Positions 53,797-64,000 of a stretch of 64,000 nt of DNA are shown piece after piece. Both the position numbers and the translations under genes were made by a program. Each line of letters starts with the position of its first letter. The first letter of the stretch is position 1. The notes beneath the pieces were generated by a model, which saw only the letters and a list, made by a program, of their open reading frames with translations, was not told the DNA's origin and searched no databases. Source of the DNA: an uncultured Planktomarina sp. (GTDB taxonomy: Bacteria; Pseudomonadota; Alphaproteobacteria; Rhodobacterales; Rhodobacteraceae); the NCBI GenBank assembly GCA_905182425.1, contig CAJJBP010000021.1:22205-86204 (forward strand). Direction: 5' to 3'.

Positions 53797-53940
53797 AAAT
53801 CCGAGATTTCACGTCCGAGCACTCAAAGCAAGACCAGTTGTAATAAAGGGCTTCCCATTTGGCTAGGATGGCACTATACGGCGCACTTCAACGGGGCATA
53901 CACCCTTGGAGGATGCCCCCTCATCTTAAGGAACATAACC

Positions 53941-54580
53941 ATGGCAGGACAGATCCCTGATCTTCACGCTTCGGTACGGACGGGGACGGGCAAGGGGGCC
54001 GCTCGTCAATCTCGCCGAAAAGGCAACGTACCAGGCATCGTATTTGGTGGCGATATTGCACCGCAACCAATCGAAATAGAATTCAACAAGTTGTTTCAGC
54101 TTCTTAAAGCTGGGCGTTTTAAATCAACCTTATTCAACCTAAAGGTTGAAGGCCAAGAAGACGTTCGCGTCATCTGCCGTGACGTACAACGCCATACAGT
54201 TAAAGATTTACCTACTCACCTAGACCTAATGCGTCTTCGTCGCTCAACAAAAATTAACCTTTTTATTCCAGTTGAATTTTTGAACGAAGAAACATGTCCT
54301 GGTCTCAAAAAAGGCGGGGTGCTTACAATAGTTCGCCCTGAGGTTGAACTTATTGTAACAGCTGGGGATATCCCTGAGAAGCTCGTAATCGATTTGGATG
54401 GTTTAGAAGTTGGTGACGTAATTACCATCTCATCTGTAGATCTCCCAGCCGGATCGAGAACATCTATCGATCGCGACTTCGTTATCGCAAATGTTGCAGC
54501 ACCTTCTGGCTTGCGCTCTTCAGAAAATGAAGAAGATGACTTGGCCGTAGAAGAAGGTCAAAGAAGAAGCGGAAGAGTAA
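53941..54580 (+). CDS. rplY: 50S ribosomal protein L25/general stress protein Ctc; C-term frame broken by +1 nt at ~54556-54557
   Basis: [37 protein letters not shown]. Removing one G of GG restores ...VEEVKEEAEE* ending at 54580, just before a terminator; the ORF track instead reads through the terminator to 54756. Confidence 0.9.
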
Positions 54581-54603
54581 TATTTTTACTGCTTAACAAA
54601 TTT

Positions 54604-54635
54604 AAAACCCTGTCAGAATTGATGGGGTTTTTTTT
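54604..54635 (+). terminator. Rho-independent terminator after rplY
   Basis: AAAACCCTGTCA-GAAT-TGATGGGGTTTTTTTT. Confidence 0.88.
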
Positions 54636-54706
54636 GTTTAACGTCATAGGACTTTTTTTAATCAAATCTGCTTTTAACTTCACCCCTGCAAGGTTAGTTT
54701 ATTTTT

Positions 54707-55381
54707 ATGTTACTTTTTGTTGGTCTTGGGAATCCCGGCGCAAAATACGCCCGTAACCGTCATAATATCGGCTTTATGGTTCTTGATCACATTGCATCAG
54801 AACACGGCTTTAGTCCTTGGCGCAGCAAGTTTCAGGGCGAAATTGCTGAAGGTCGATTAAACAACGAAAAAGTAGTTTTACTTAAGCCAGGAACTTTCAT
54901 GAACCTTTCTGGTCAATCCGTTGGTGAGGCAGCACGTTTTCATAAAATTTCGAATGGTGAAATCACAGTGTTTCACGACGAACTGGATTTGGCACCTAGT
55001 AAGTTGCGTATTAAGCAAGCCGGTGGCCACGCAGGCCACAATGGGCTACGATCTATTCATGCGCATCTCGGCGCAGAATATCGTCGTGTCCGTCTGGGCA
55101 TAGGACATCCTGGACATAAAGATGCTGTTGCAGGTTATGTTTTGCGTGATTTTGCTAAAGTCGATCAAGAGTGGCTCACATGTCTACTCAACGGAATTGG
55201 CAAAGGAGCAACACATCTTGCTTCTGGAGATGGCGCGAATTTTATGAATGCAGTGGCATTGCAGATGGCCCCTTCGCGACCTTCCAAGATACCAAAAAAA
55301 TCTCCGAAAGACCTCCCCCTAGTATTACCAGCAAAAGATGAACGCAGTGTGATTCAAAAGTTAGTGGATCGGTTCAAATGA
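54707..55381 (+). CDS. pth: Peptidyl-tRNA hydrolase
   Basis: [25 protein letters not shown]. Confidence 0.95.
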   Translation: MLLFVGLGNPGAKYARNRHNIGFMVLDHIASEHGFSPWRSKFQGEIAEGRLNNEKVVLLKPGTFMNLSGQSVGEAARFHKISNGEITVFHDELDLAPSKLRIKQAGGHAGHNGLRSIHAHLGAEYRRVRLGIGHPGHKDAVAGYVLRDFAKVDQEWLTCLLNGIGKGATHLASGDGANFMNAVALQMAPSRPSKIPKKSPKDLPLVLPAKDERSVIQKLVDRFK

Positions 55382-55789
55382 CCAGGATGTTCCAGGGATA
55401 AGCCTTCTTTCAACTCGTCGGAAAAGAAAGTCTAATGACTGCCATTTAGCCAACTAAGAATGCAAATACCACCCAATATGCAATAATGCCTTACGGCCAT
55501 ACTGCGCCTGTTTTAGTAGATGCAAAGCCCACTGATTAATGCGTTTGCTATATTTTATGGGCCAGATATATGACAATCCAAAAGACGCCCAACTGCCTTG
55601 TTTGTGGCTGCCCAACATTTTAGTGAAACATCTCTGGCAGAACCAAATATTAAAACTGAAAATAAACATTCCTTTGCAGTGATTTCGTTGCGCACCAGGT
55701 AAAAAAGCGCTAAACTAAAGCTAGAATGTATTTTTATGTAAACTGGATCAACAGGAACATAGTCGTATCTAGCTCAACCGGAGATTCAA

Positions 55790-56158
55790 GTGGAAAAAGA
55801 TATTAGTATCAATGTTCTAGGACTGCCACTTTCTTCTTGCTCTACCAAACCCTTAACAGGTTTCTTCAGAGACGGGACGTGTAATACATGCACGCAAGAT
55901 CAAGGCAGCCATACGGTTTGCGCTATTATGACTACCGAGTTCTTGGCATTTTCAAAATATCTAGGAAACGACCTAAGCACACCTCGCCCAGAATTTGGCT
56001 TTGCCGGCCTTAAACCTGGTGACAACTGGTGCCTGTGCGCGGGGCGATTTTTGCAAGCTCATCAAGAGAATTGCGCGCCCAAAGTACAACTAGATTCAAC
56101 ACATAAAAAAGCACTGGAAATAGTTCCAATAGAGGTATTGCGGGCTTATAGTGCTTGA
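55790..56158 (+). CDS. DUF2237 family protein
   Basis: NVLGLPLSSCSTKPLTGFFRDGTCNTC...HTVCAIMTTEFLAFSKYLGNDLSTPRPEFGFAGLKPGDNWCLCAGRF. Confidence 0.88.
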   Translation: MEKDISINVLGLPLSSCSTKPLTGFFRDGTCNTCTQDQGSHTVCAIMTTEFLAFSKYLGNDLSTPRPEFGFAGLKPGDNWCLCAGRFLQAHQENCAPKVQLDSTHKKALEIVPIEVLRAYSA

Positions 56159-56192
56159 CGACCTAAGCTACTCAGTCATGAATTTTATTAAT

Positions 56193-57425
56193 TTAAGCAC
56201 CAGTATTGATCTCAATTCCAAGCGCAGCGGCAACAGTAAATATATCTTTATCGCCGCGGCCACACATATTCATGCAAATCAAATGATCTTTTGGTAAATT
56301 AGGCGCAATTTTTAATACATGAGCCAAAGCATGGCTCGGCTCTAGTGCGGGAATGATGCCTTCAAGTTCACAGCAGATTTGAAACGCTTCAAGTGCCTCA
56401 ACATCAGTAATTGAAACATATTCAGCGCGACCAATTTCGTGCAACCAAGCGTGCTCTGGGCCAATACCTGGATAGTCTAAGCCGGCAGATATTGAGAAGC
56501 CTTCTAAAATTTGGCCATCATCGTCTTGCAATAAAAATGTACGATTTCCATGGAGTACGCCCGGACGGCCACCTATGAGCGATGCGCAATGCTCCATCTT
56601 TGCATTTACGCCCTTGCCACCTGCTTCAACTCCAATAATACCAACTTCTTTGTCATCCAGGAATGGATAAAAAAGACCCATAGCGTTTGACCCCCCTCCA
56701 ATCGCCGCTATCAAAGTGTCAGGAAACCGACCTTCTTGTTGTAACATTTGCTCTTTTGCTTCCTTACCAATGATCGCTTGAAAATCACGAACCATTGCTG
56801 GGTATGGATGTGGCCCGGCTACAGTGCCGATGCAGTAAAAAGTATCTTCTACGTTCGTAACCCAATCACGAAGAGCATCGTTCATGGCGTCCTTCAGCGT
56901 ACCACGACCCGACGTTACCGGAACAACTTCTGCTCCAAGCAGTTTCATGCGAAAAACGTTTGGGGCTTGACGTTCAACATCGTGATAACCCATATAAACC
57001 ACGCACTTTAATCCAAACTTAGCGCAGACAGTTGCGGTGGCAACACCGTGTTGCCCCGCACCAGTTTCAGCAATAATCCGAGACTTACCCATGCGGCGAG
57101 CCAAAATAATCTGACCCAATACGTTGTTAATCTTGTGCGCACCCGTGTGATTTAACTCATCACGTTTTAGATATATTTTTGCACCACCACAGTGCTTGGT
57201 TAAGCGATCTGCGTAATAAAGAGGGCTCGGGCGGCCAACATAATTTGTCCAGAGGTCATTCATTTGCGCCCAAAAACTATCATCCGTTTTTGCGTTTTCA
57301 TATTCCGCTTCGAGATCAAGAATAAGAGGCATCAATGTTTCGGACACAAACCGCCCACCAAAATCACCAAAACGACCCTGTTCGTCAGGACCAGTCATAA
57401 AGCTGTTAAACAGTTCTTCGGCCAT
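56193..57425 (-). CDS. trpB: Tryptophan synthase beta chain
   Basis: [16 protein letters not shown] (PLP Lys), [13 protein letters not shown]; start MAEELFNSF at 57425. Confidence 0.96.
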   Translation of the reverse strand: MAEELFNSFMTGPDEQGRFGDFGGRFVSETLMPLILDLEAEYENAKTDDSFWAQMNDLWTNYVGRPSPLYYADRLTKHCGGAKIYLKRDELNHTGAHKINNVLGQIILARRMGKSRIIAETGAGQHGVATATVCAKFGLKCVVYMGYHDVERQAPNVFRMKLLGAEVVPVTSGRGTLKDAMNDALRDWVTNVEDTFYCIGTVAGPHPYPAMVRDFQAIIGKEAKEQMLQQEGRFPDTLIAAIGGGSNAMGLFYPFLDDKEVGIIGVEAGGKGVNAKMEHCASLIGGRPGVLHGNRTFLLQDDDGQILEGFSISAGLDYPGIGPEHAWLHEIGRAEYVSITDVEALEAFQICCELEGIIPALEPSHALAHVLKIAPNLPKDHLICMNMCGRGDKDIFTVAAALGIEINTGA

Positions 57426-57490
57426 ATCATTTTCCTTGCTAGTTCTTTTGAGAGGTAGTGGCCTAGTGCCCCAAGGTAAAGGGCAGACTA

Positions 57491-58144
57491 TCATTCTTCA
57501 GCAATTTGGGCAGAGGCATTTTGGATAAACCTAGCCATCAATTCAGGGTCTTTTTGACCTGGGCTCATTTCAATCCCAGATGAGACATCGACCTGCTTTG
57601 CACCAGAAAGCTTCACTGCTGCTGCAACATTTTCCGACGTCAATCCGCCAGCTAGCATCCAAGGTATAGACCAGTTCTGACCTTGTAATAATCCCCAGTC
57701 AAAAGACAGACCGTTTCCACCTGGTAAATCCATACCAGCAAAAGGTTTCGCATCCAAAAGCAACTGATCTGCAACCTCGGCATAGGAATGAGCTTTTTGG
57801 ACGTCCGACGCATTAGCAATACCCACGGCCTTCATAACCGGCAGGCCATAGCGCCTACGTACTTCACTCACACGCGTTAGAGTCTCAGAGCCATGCAGTT
57901 GGAGCATATCAACGCCAACGGTGGAGATGATGTCGTCCAGAAGTGTATCACTTGCATTCACAACCAAAGCCACCTTGATGATGCCAACCGGAACATTCAG
58001 AGCGAGCCGTTGTGCGGTCTGGATATCTAGATTTCGAGGTGATTTTTGGAAAAAAACAAAACCAACATAGGCTGCACCTGCTAATGACGCCGCCTCGATA
58101 TCATTAAGTGTTTTTAGCCCACACAGCTTACAAAGCACAGCCAT
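57491..58144 (-). CDS. trpF: Phosphoribosylanthranilate isomerase
   Basis: [44 protein letters not shown]. Confidence 0.92.
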   Translation of the reverse strand: MAVLCKLCGLKTLNDIEAASLAGAAYVGFVFFQKSPRNLDIQTAQRLALNVPVGIIKVALVVNASDTLLDDIISTVGVDMLQLHGSETLTRVSEVRRRYGLPVMKAVGIANASDVQKAHSYAEVADQLLLDAKPFAGMDLPGGNGLSFDWGLLQGQNWSIPWMLAGGLTSENVAAAVKLSGAKQVDVSSGIEMSPGQKDPELMARFIQNASAQIAEE

Positions 58145-58150
58145 TTTAAC

Positions 58151-58492
58151 TCATGAAACCTCGTCCAAAAGCGTTAATATATCATCTTTGGCTTTAGGAA
58201 TCTCAGATTTAAGCTTATCAACTTCACGTTTTAAAAGAACGACTTGCTTGTGCTCTAGTTTAACGGCAACTCGGTGCTTCATCTCACGCAACCACTCCCA
58301 AACAAAGCCTATCAGTAAACCTGCAGCAACACCTGACAGAATAGAAATAAAAAGCGGAACATGAATTTTAGCATTTACACTGAACAAATCACCTAACGCC
58401 TCCGGCAACAGATTTAATGTCACCATTTCACGATTTGCAAGCGAAACAACAATTAGTCCCAACGAGATAAGGCCTAAAATAAAGTACCGCAT
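58151..58492 (-). CDS. LapA-domain (DUF1049) small membrane protein
   Basis: 113 aa with two TM segments and a C-terminal helix, between trpF and ihfB. Confidence 0.8.
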   Translation of the reverse strand: MRYFILGLISLGLIVVSLANREMVTLNLLPEALGDLFSVNAKIHVPLFISILSGVAAGLLIGFVWEWLREMKHRVAVKLEHKQVVLLKREVDKLKSEIPKAKDDILTLLDEVS

Positions 58493-58503
58493 GTAAGCGC
58501 ATT

Positions 58504-58785
58504 TTATTTCCCGTTTAAACGATCTCGCAGAAGCTTGCCGGTTTTAAAGAAAGGGACATGCTTTTCTTCCACCGATACAGATTCTCCAGTGCGCGGGTTT
58601 CGACCTATTCTAGAGCCACGTTTTTTCACCGAAAATGCACCAAATCCGCGCAGTTCAACACGATCACCAACAGCCATTGTTTCAATAATCTCTTCAAAAA
58701 TCGTATTTACTATCTTTTCCACATCACGCTGATAAAGATGTGGATTATCTTCCACTAGTTTCTGCACCAATTCTGAACGGATCAT
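58504..58785 (-). CDS. ihfB: Integration host factor subunit beta
   Basis: [26 protein letters not shown]...[31 protein letters not shown]. Confidence 0.95.
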   Translation of the reverse strand: MIRSELVQKLVEDNPHLYQRDVEKIVNTIFEEIIETMAVGDRVELRGFGAFSVKKRGSRIGRNPRTGESVSVEEKHVPFFKTGKLLRDRLNGK

Positions 58786-59005
58786 ATTTACCCCCACTAA
58801 ACTATTTACGTACGAACTTCCCAGCCCTTTTAAAACAATACAAGATAAACACCCTCTATGTGAACCATATGTTTCATTGTTCTATGTTTAATTTGAAATT
58901 AATTCACTTTTTAGTAAAACTTGAGTCATAAAGTCAAAAAATTAACAGCATATTTATTATTTAGCGAACTTTTTTCAGAATTACCTAATGATTTTAAGAA
59001 AAATT

Positions 59006-59035
59006 AAAAAAAAACCCAGACAACGCGGGGTTTTT
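59006..59035 (-). terminator. Rho-independent terminator after rpsA
   Basis: - strand: AACCCCGCGTTGTCTGGGTTTTTTTTT. Confidence 0.8.
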
Positions 59036-59062
59036 CCTAAATTAAATTGTAAATCAGAGTTC

Positions 59063-60740
59063 TTACTCTTCTGTTTTAAGTGCTGCACCAAGAATATCAC
59101 CCAAAGAAGCACCCGAATCAGAGGAACCATATTGCTCTACTGCTTCTTTTTCTTCAGCAATTTCACGTGCTTTTACAGACAGCCCTAAACGACGGGTTTT
59201 GCTATCGATGTTGGTCACACGTACATCGATTTTATCACCCAACCCAAAACGGTCTGGACGCTGCTCTGCGCGATCACGTGCAAGATCAGAACGACGAATG
59301 AATGATTTCATGCCTTCATACGAAACTTCGACGCCACCATCTTCAATCGCAGTTACTTCAACAGTAATAATCGAGCCACGCTTAACTCCGCCAACTGCAT
59401 CTGCAAATTTGTCACCGCCAAGCGCTTTGACAGACAAGCTGATACGTTCTTTTTCAACGTCGACTTCAGAAACAACAGCCTGAACCATGTCGCCTTTACG
59501 GATAATCGCCGATCACATCTTCGCCACGGCCTTCCCATGTCAAGTCTGACAAGTGAACCATACCATCAATATCGCCTTCCAACCCAATAAATAAGCCAAA
59601 TTCGGTGATATTTTTAACTTCACCTTCAACTTCGTTACCCACTGGGTTCTGTTCTGCGAACACTTCCCACGGATTGCGTTGTGTTTGCTTTAGACCCAAG
59701 GACACCCGACGTTTAACGCCATCGATTTCTAGAACCATCACATCAACTTCTTGGCTAGTTGAAACAATCTTTCCAGGATGAACATTTTTCTTTGTCCAAG
59801 ACATTTCTGAAACGTGTACCAAGCCTTCAACGCCGGCCTCTAACTCAACAAATGCACCATAATCAGTTATGTTTGTTACGCGTCCCTTATGCTGGGACTC
59901 CAATGGATATTTCGCGCCAACAATGTCCCAAGGATCATCCATCAACTGCTTCATACCTAGGCTAATGCGATGGGTTTCTTTGTTAATCTTAACCACCTGA
60001 ACCTTCACAGTCTCACCAATTGTGAGAATCTCGGATGGGTGGTTAACACGGCGCCAAGCCATGTCAGTGACGTGTAATAATCCATCCACACCACCCAAAT
60101 CTACAAACGCACCGTATTCTGTGATGTTTTTTACCACACCGTCTACACTGTCGCCCTCAGCCAATTTTCCAATAACTTCGGCGCGCTGTTCCGCACGAGA
60201 TTCTTCCAAGATTGCGCGACGGGAAACTACAATATTTCCCCGACGGCGGTCCATTTTTAGAACTTGGAATGGTTGCTTTAAGCCCATCAATGGGCCTGCA
60301 TCACGCACAGGGCGTACGTCCACCTGAGAACCTGGTAGGAATGCTACAGCACCGCCAAGGTCCACAGTGAAGCCACCTTTAACCCGGCCAAAAATAGCAC
60401 CATCAACGCGCAATTCATCAGCATAGGCTTTTTCCAAACGATCCCAAGCTTCTTCACGACGCGCCATTTCACGGCTGATAACAGCCTCACCTTTTGCATT
60501 TTCTGCGGCACGCAGAAATACCTCAACCGAGTCACCGACTGAAATTTCTGGAGCTTCGCCAGGATCTGCAAATTCTTTAAGATCTACGCGGCCTTCCATT
60601 TTGTAGCCAACGTCTATAATTGCTTGTCCCGCTTCAATAGCGATGACCTTGCCTTTGACGACTGTACCTTCTTCAGGTGTATCAACATCGAAGCTTTCTT
60701 GCAGGAGGGCTTCGAATTCCTCCATCGTTACTGATGCCAT
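59063..60740 (-). CDS. rpsA: 30S ribosomal protein S1; frame broken by +1 nt at 59500-59501
   Basis: ORF 59496..60752 ends ...WEGRGEDVIGDYP*; removing one C (coding) gives ...GDYRKGDMVQAVVSEVDVEKERISLSVKALGG... continuing to 59063. Multiple S1 repeats. Confidence 0.95.
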
Positions 60741-61047
60741 GTGGCGTTTCAATCCTTATTCTTTTGTTTCTGGCCGTGCGGTTGTCTCCGCCGGTCTTTG
60801 GGTTGCATTGGTCCAAATACCAAAATGGGTTTCAAAACACTAAGAAGGGCCGGTTGAAGCCGACCCTGCTGCGATATCTCAAATCCCCGACTGTTTTCGC
60901 CGTTTGGACAGTGCTTCCATATGCTCTAAAAAGTCACGTTGCAAGCCCCTGCGACCAATACATTAAAAAGAAAAGAGGATGTTTTACTGCTGCTTTCAAT
61001 AAGAAATTGCGCTATTACTATATAAAAACAACAAAAAGGATTAAATC

Positions 61048-62185
61048 ATGAATGCTTTTCTCTCTCCTACGGAATGCAATCTTGACGCCTTCATTATTCA
61101 ATTGGACAAAAATCTATTACCGACAGAAGTTCCATTGGCACATGATATTCAAAAGAAAATACCAATTTATGACGTCAGTAAGCTTGATCTGAACAAAGAT
61201 AGTAAAGCACTTCGGGCCGAGTGGGCAAATGTACTACGCAATTCCGCCGGCGTATTTGTTCTAAAAAATGCCTTTCAAGAGACCGCATGCATTGATGCTG
61301 CCAGTGAAATTTTTAATCAAATTATTACGGATGAGAAAAGTGAAGCCAAAGTGGACCATTTTGCAGCTTCCGGCGCCAATGATCGCATATGGAATTCAGC
61401 GCAAAAGTTATGTTTGTTAAATCCCAAAGTATTCGCACAGTATTTTGGAAACCTAGCGATCTCAACAGCATGTGAAGCTTGGCTAGGTCCAAATTATCAG
61501 GTGACCTCACAAATTAACTTGGTGCGGCCCGGAGGCAAAGCACAAAGTCCACACCGCGATTATCATTTAGGCTTTCAAACCACAGACGATGCCGCACAAT
61601 ATCCAGCTCATGTGCACGACCTATCTCCCCTACTTACGCTTCAAGGCGCGATTGCGCATGTAGACATGCCGATTGAGAGCGGCCCAACAAAAATATTACC
61701 CTTTAGCCAAATCTATCGCCATGGTTATTTAGCTTTTAAGCAACCAGACTTCATAGAGTATTTCGAGAAGAATAACGTGCAGCTACCACTGGCAAAAGGT
61801 GATGCTCTGTTTTTTAATCCTGCTCTTTATCATGGTGGGGGCGCCAATTTAAGCTCAAATATACAAAGAATGGCCAATCTTCTACAAGTGTCATCTGCAT
61901 TCGGTGTTGCAATGGAAACACTGGACCGAGAGTCAATGTCACGTGCCTTATTTCCTATTTTAAAAGATAATACGGTCCACCTATCAACCTTTGAGATTGA
62001 TGCTGCAGTCACGGCATGCGCAGCTGGGTATTCATTTCCAACAAACCTTGACGCCTCCTCCACCAGTTGCAGGTCTAGCACCAGAAACCCAAGCTAACCT
62101 TCTGCGCCGGGCTCTCTCTGAGAAGATGAGCCAAACCGAATTTGAAAAGGCTCTAAAAACTTTAAAAACCCGGAAAATACCCTGA
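61048..62185 (+). CDS. Phytanoyl-CoA dioxygenase (PhyH)-family Fe(II)/2OG oxygenase; frame broken near 62053
   Basis: HxD motif SPHRDYHLGF, distal His/Arg HGGGANLSSNIQRMANL; C-term continues in another frame as PPPPVAGLAPETQANLLRRALSEKMSQTEFEKALKTLKTRKIP*. Confidence 0.8.
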
Positions 62186-62473
62186 ACGTGGCACCACTCC
62201 AATTTAGGATTTTTAAAAATAAGTTAATTAGTTTTGTTTAGTTGAATATTTTTAATCGTTTTTTAAAATTTAATCTTTGTTTTGGTTTCTAGGACCAACC
62301 GAAATAGATTTTTTCCAATCAGCTTACAGGCATGGTGATTTAAGCTCCAAAAGCCAAAGTGACTGAACACATGCCGCAGCTGGCAGAATCTTGGGCTTTA
62401 AATGTATAAACCCAATGAACCTTATTTCGCAAAAACTGCCCAAAATTATCTTTTTGTGACAGGAATATAGAAT

Positions 62474-63469
62474 TTAAGCATAGCGCTCTGGTCCGATCCA
62501 TTGAGTGGTGGAGTATCTGTCACCATCGACCCATCCTAAAGGCAATGTGCCCTCAACGGCTTCCACCTCAGCGAGTGACAAACTATAATTGCTTCCTGCA
62601 ACCAACTCTTTGAAGTGTTCCAAAGACCGTGTTCCCGGAATTGGCAGTATGTGCGTTCCCTTTGCCAGCACCCAAGAAACTGCAAGACCAGCGGCCGAAA
62701 GCCCCATCTCAGATGCTAATGTACGAAAACCTTCACCCATTTTAATATTTCGCCCTAGGTTTGGCTTCATAAATCGCGGGTTATTAGCCAAAAACGGCAT
62801 ATTTTGGACGTCATCCACACTGTGGGGTTTATCAGTCAAAAGACTGCGCCCAACTGGCGAGAAAGCCACAAAAGTTGTGTCCAAAGCGGCACACGTTTGA
62901 ACGACACCAAGTTCAGGCGTCCGAGTTGACAAGGAATACTCCGACTGAACCGCAGCAACCGGATGAACAGCATGCGCCGCACGCAAAGAAGTGGGAGATA
63001 TTTCAGAATATCCAAAACCCCCAATTTTTCCAGCGGCTACGAAACCGGCCAAAGTATACGTGACCTCCTCTATTGATATGCTCGGGTCACGGCGGTGAAC
63101 ATAATACAAACCGATCTGGTCTACACCTAAACGAGCCAAACTGGCGTCGAGTTGCGCTTCGAGGTAGGCTTTATCATTGTTAAAGAGCCTGTCTGGATCA
63201 CTGCGATCGGATATGCCTCCCTTGCTTGCAATGTGAAAAAAAGTACGCGCTTCAGGATTTTTAGCTAGATAAGCACCAATATGTTGCTCAGACACACCGC
63301 GCCCATAAATATTAGCTGTATCAATATGATTGACCCCAAATCCTCGCGCGGCATCCAATATCGCAAAAACTTCTTCACGTGAGACATCACCATAAAAATT
63401 GGAAAATGACATTGCACCAATCCCCATTCGGGAGAGCTTTGCACCAGTGTGAGGAATGTCGAGAGGCAT
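62474..63469 (-). CDS. Aldo/keto reductase
   Basis: 331 aa; GVNHIDTANIYGRGVSEQHIGAYL, AKGTHILPIPGTRSLEHFKE. Confidence 0.92.
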   Translation of the reverse strand: MPLDIPHTGAKLSRMGIGAMSFSNFYGDVSREEVFAILDAARGFGVNHIDTANIYGRGVSEQHIGAYLAKNPEARTFFHIASKGGISDRSDPDRLFNNDKAYLEAQLDASLARLGVDQIGLYYVHRRDPSISIEEVTYTLAGFVAAGKIGGFGYSEISPTSLRAAHAVHPVAAVQSEYSLSTRTPELGVVQTCAALDTTFVAFSPVGRSLLTDKPHSVDDVQNMPFLANNPRFMKPNLGRNIKMGEGFRTLASEMGLSAAGLAVSWVLAKGTHILPIPGTRSLEHFKELVAGSNYSLSLAEVEAVEGTLPLGWVDGDRYSTTQWIGPERYA

Positions 63470-63999
63470 TACAGGTCCATCCTCTTCTGGATTATTTCAA
63501 TTACGTGAGATATTGCGGCAGAGGCATCCAAAGAGCTCGTATCAATTGTGATAGCATCTTCCGCGGCAATCAATGGCGCCATTTTGCGTTCTCTATCGCG
63601 CTTGTCTCGATCAATAACATCTTTCAGAACTTTGGAATAGCAAAGATCAGACCGTTGCCCCTCAAGCTCTTTTAAACGCCTCATTGCCCGGATCCCAGGG
63701 GTTGCGGTAATGAATAGCTTTACGTCGGCTTGTGGGCAGATCACAGTTCCAATGTCGCGACCGTCGAGTACAGCACCGCCTTCACGTTTTGCGAAGTCAC
63801 GTTGAAATTCAGTCAGGGCCATCCGTACATCTGGGAAAACCGCGGCTCGAGACGCCGCTTGGGCTACTTCGGGACTGCGTAAATACGCGCCCTTCAACTC
63901 ACCTGGATATATTGTTTTGGCAGCATCCACAGGTGTTTCGCCTGCCAAAACCTTTGCACCTACCACGCGATACAATAGCCCAGTATCCAAATAAGCCAT
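63469..63999 (-). CDS. cmk: Cytidylate kinase (N-terminal P-loop region beyond window edge)
   Basis: LDTGLLYRVVGAKVLAGE, VLDGRDIGTVICPQADVKLFITATP; usual N-term (MxxIAIDGPAASGKGT) missing at right edge. Confidence 0.92.
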   Translation of the reverse strand: MAYLDTGLLYRVVGAKVLAGETPVDAAKTIYPGELKGAYLRSPEVAQAASRAAVFPDVRMALTEFQRDFAKREGGAVLDGRDIGTVICPQADVKLFITATPGIRAMRRLKELEGQRSDLCYSKVLKDVIDRDKRDRERKMAPLIAAEDAITIDTSSLDASAAISHVIEIIQKRMDL

Positions 64000-64000
64000 A

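Noticed and set aside
54580-54756. C-terminal extension of L25 ([20 protein letters not shown]...)
   Set aside because: Translated terminator and intergenic sequence produced by a frameshift.
58798-59062. Possible sRNA in the AT-rich rpsA-ihfB gap
   Set aside because: Contains the rpsA terminator and poly-A/T tracts only; not enough structure to support an RNA gene.
59063-59488. Stand-alone single-S1-domain protein
   Set aside because: It is the C-terminus of frameshifted rpsA.
1077-62060. Programmed ribosomal frameshifting as an explanation for the broken genes
   Set aside because: Sites share no slippery heptamer or downstream structure, differ in sequence, and occur in unrelated genes; consensus indels are far simpler.
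1-64000. CRISPR arrays, transposases, prophage, toxin-antitoxin or restriction systems
   Set aside because: Scanned for direct-repeat arrays and typical protein motifs; none seen.
1-64000. tRNA/rRNA genes
   Set aside because: No cloverleaf-like GC-rich segments or rRNA signatures noticed in intergenic regions; a tRNAscan-SE/Infernal run would be decisive.

Overview
The window looks like one contiguous chromosomal segment of a marine Rhodobacteraceae (Roseobacter-group) alphaproteobacterium, judged from gene content and synteny. Bases ~2.3-35 kb form a dense methylated-amine / C1 island: a TMAO ABC transporter (tmoXWV), a sarcosine-oxidase-like heterotetramer best read as N-methylglutamate dehydrogenase (mgdABCD), dimethylamine monooxygenase (dmmDABC), N-methylglutamate synthase (mgsABC), gamma-glutamylmethylamide synthetase (gmaS), trimethylamine monooxygenase (tmm), TMAO demethylase (tdm), and the THF-linked C1 oxidation genes folD and fhs. 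Ureide catabolism genes (a puuE-uraD fusion and a ureidoglycine aminohydrolase) lie on the left edge. From ~36 kb onward it is core housekeeping: ftsH, tilS, tol-pal, ruvCAB, prmA, rplY, pth, trpBF, ihfB, rpsA, cmk. The strongest non-obvious signal is at least nine single-base frameshifts. They interrupt otherwise well-conserved genes, including core genes such as rpsA and tilS. Eight look like 1-nt insertions and one like a 1-nt deletion, mostly in short homopolymers. They are best explained as sequence or assembly errors, and naive gene calling would turn them into false 'split' or 'truncated' genes. I found no CRISPR array, no tRNA/rRNA, no transposase and no prophage. I did not find a convincingly novel system. 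The best leads for new biology are the two regulators embedded in the C1 island, a translationally coupled 54-aa membrane peptide, an orphan membrane protein between gmaS and tmm, intercistronic hairpins in the tmo and dmm operons, and a PhyH dioxygenase / aldo-keto reductase pair inserted between rpsA and cmk.
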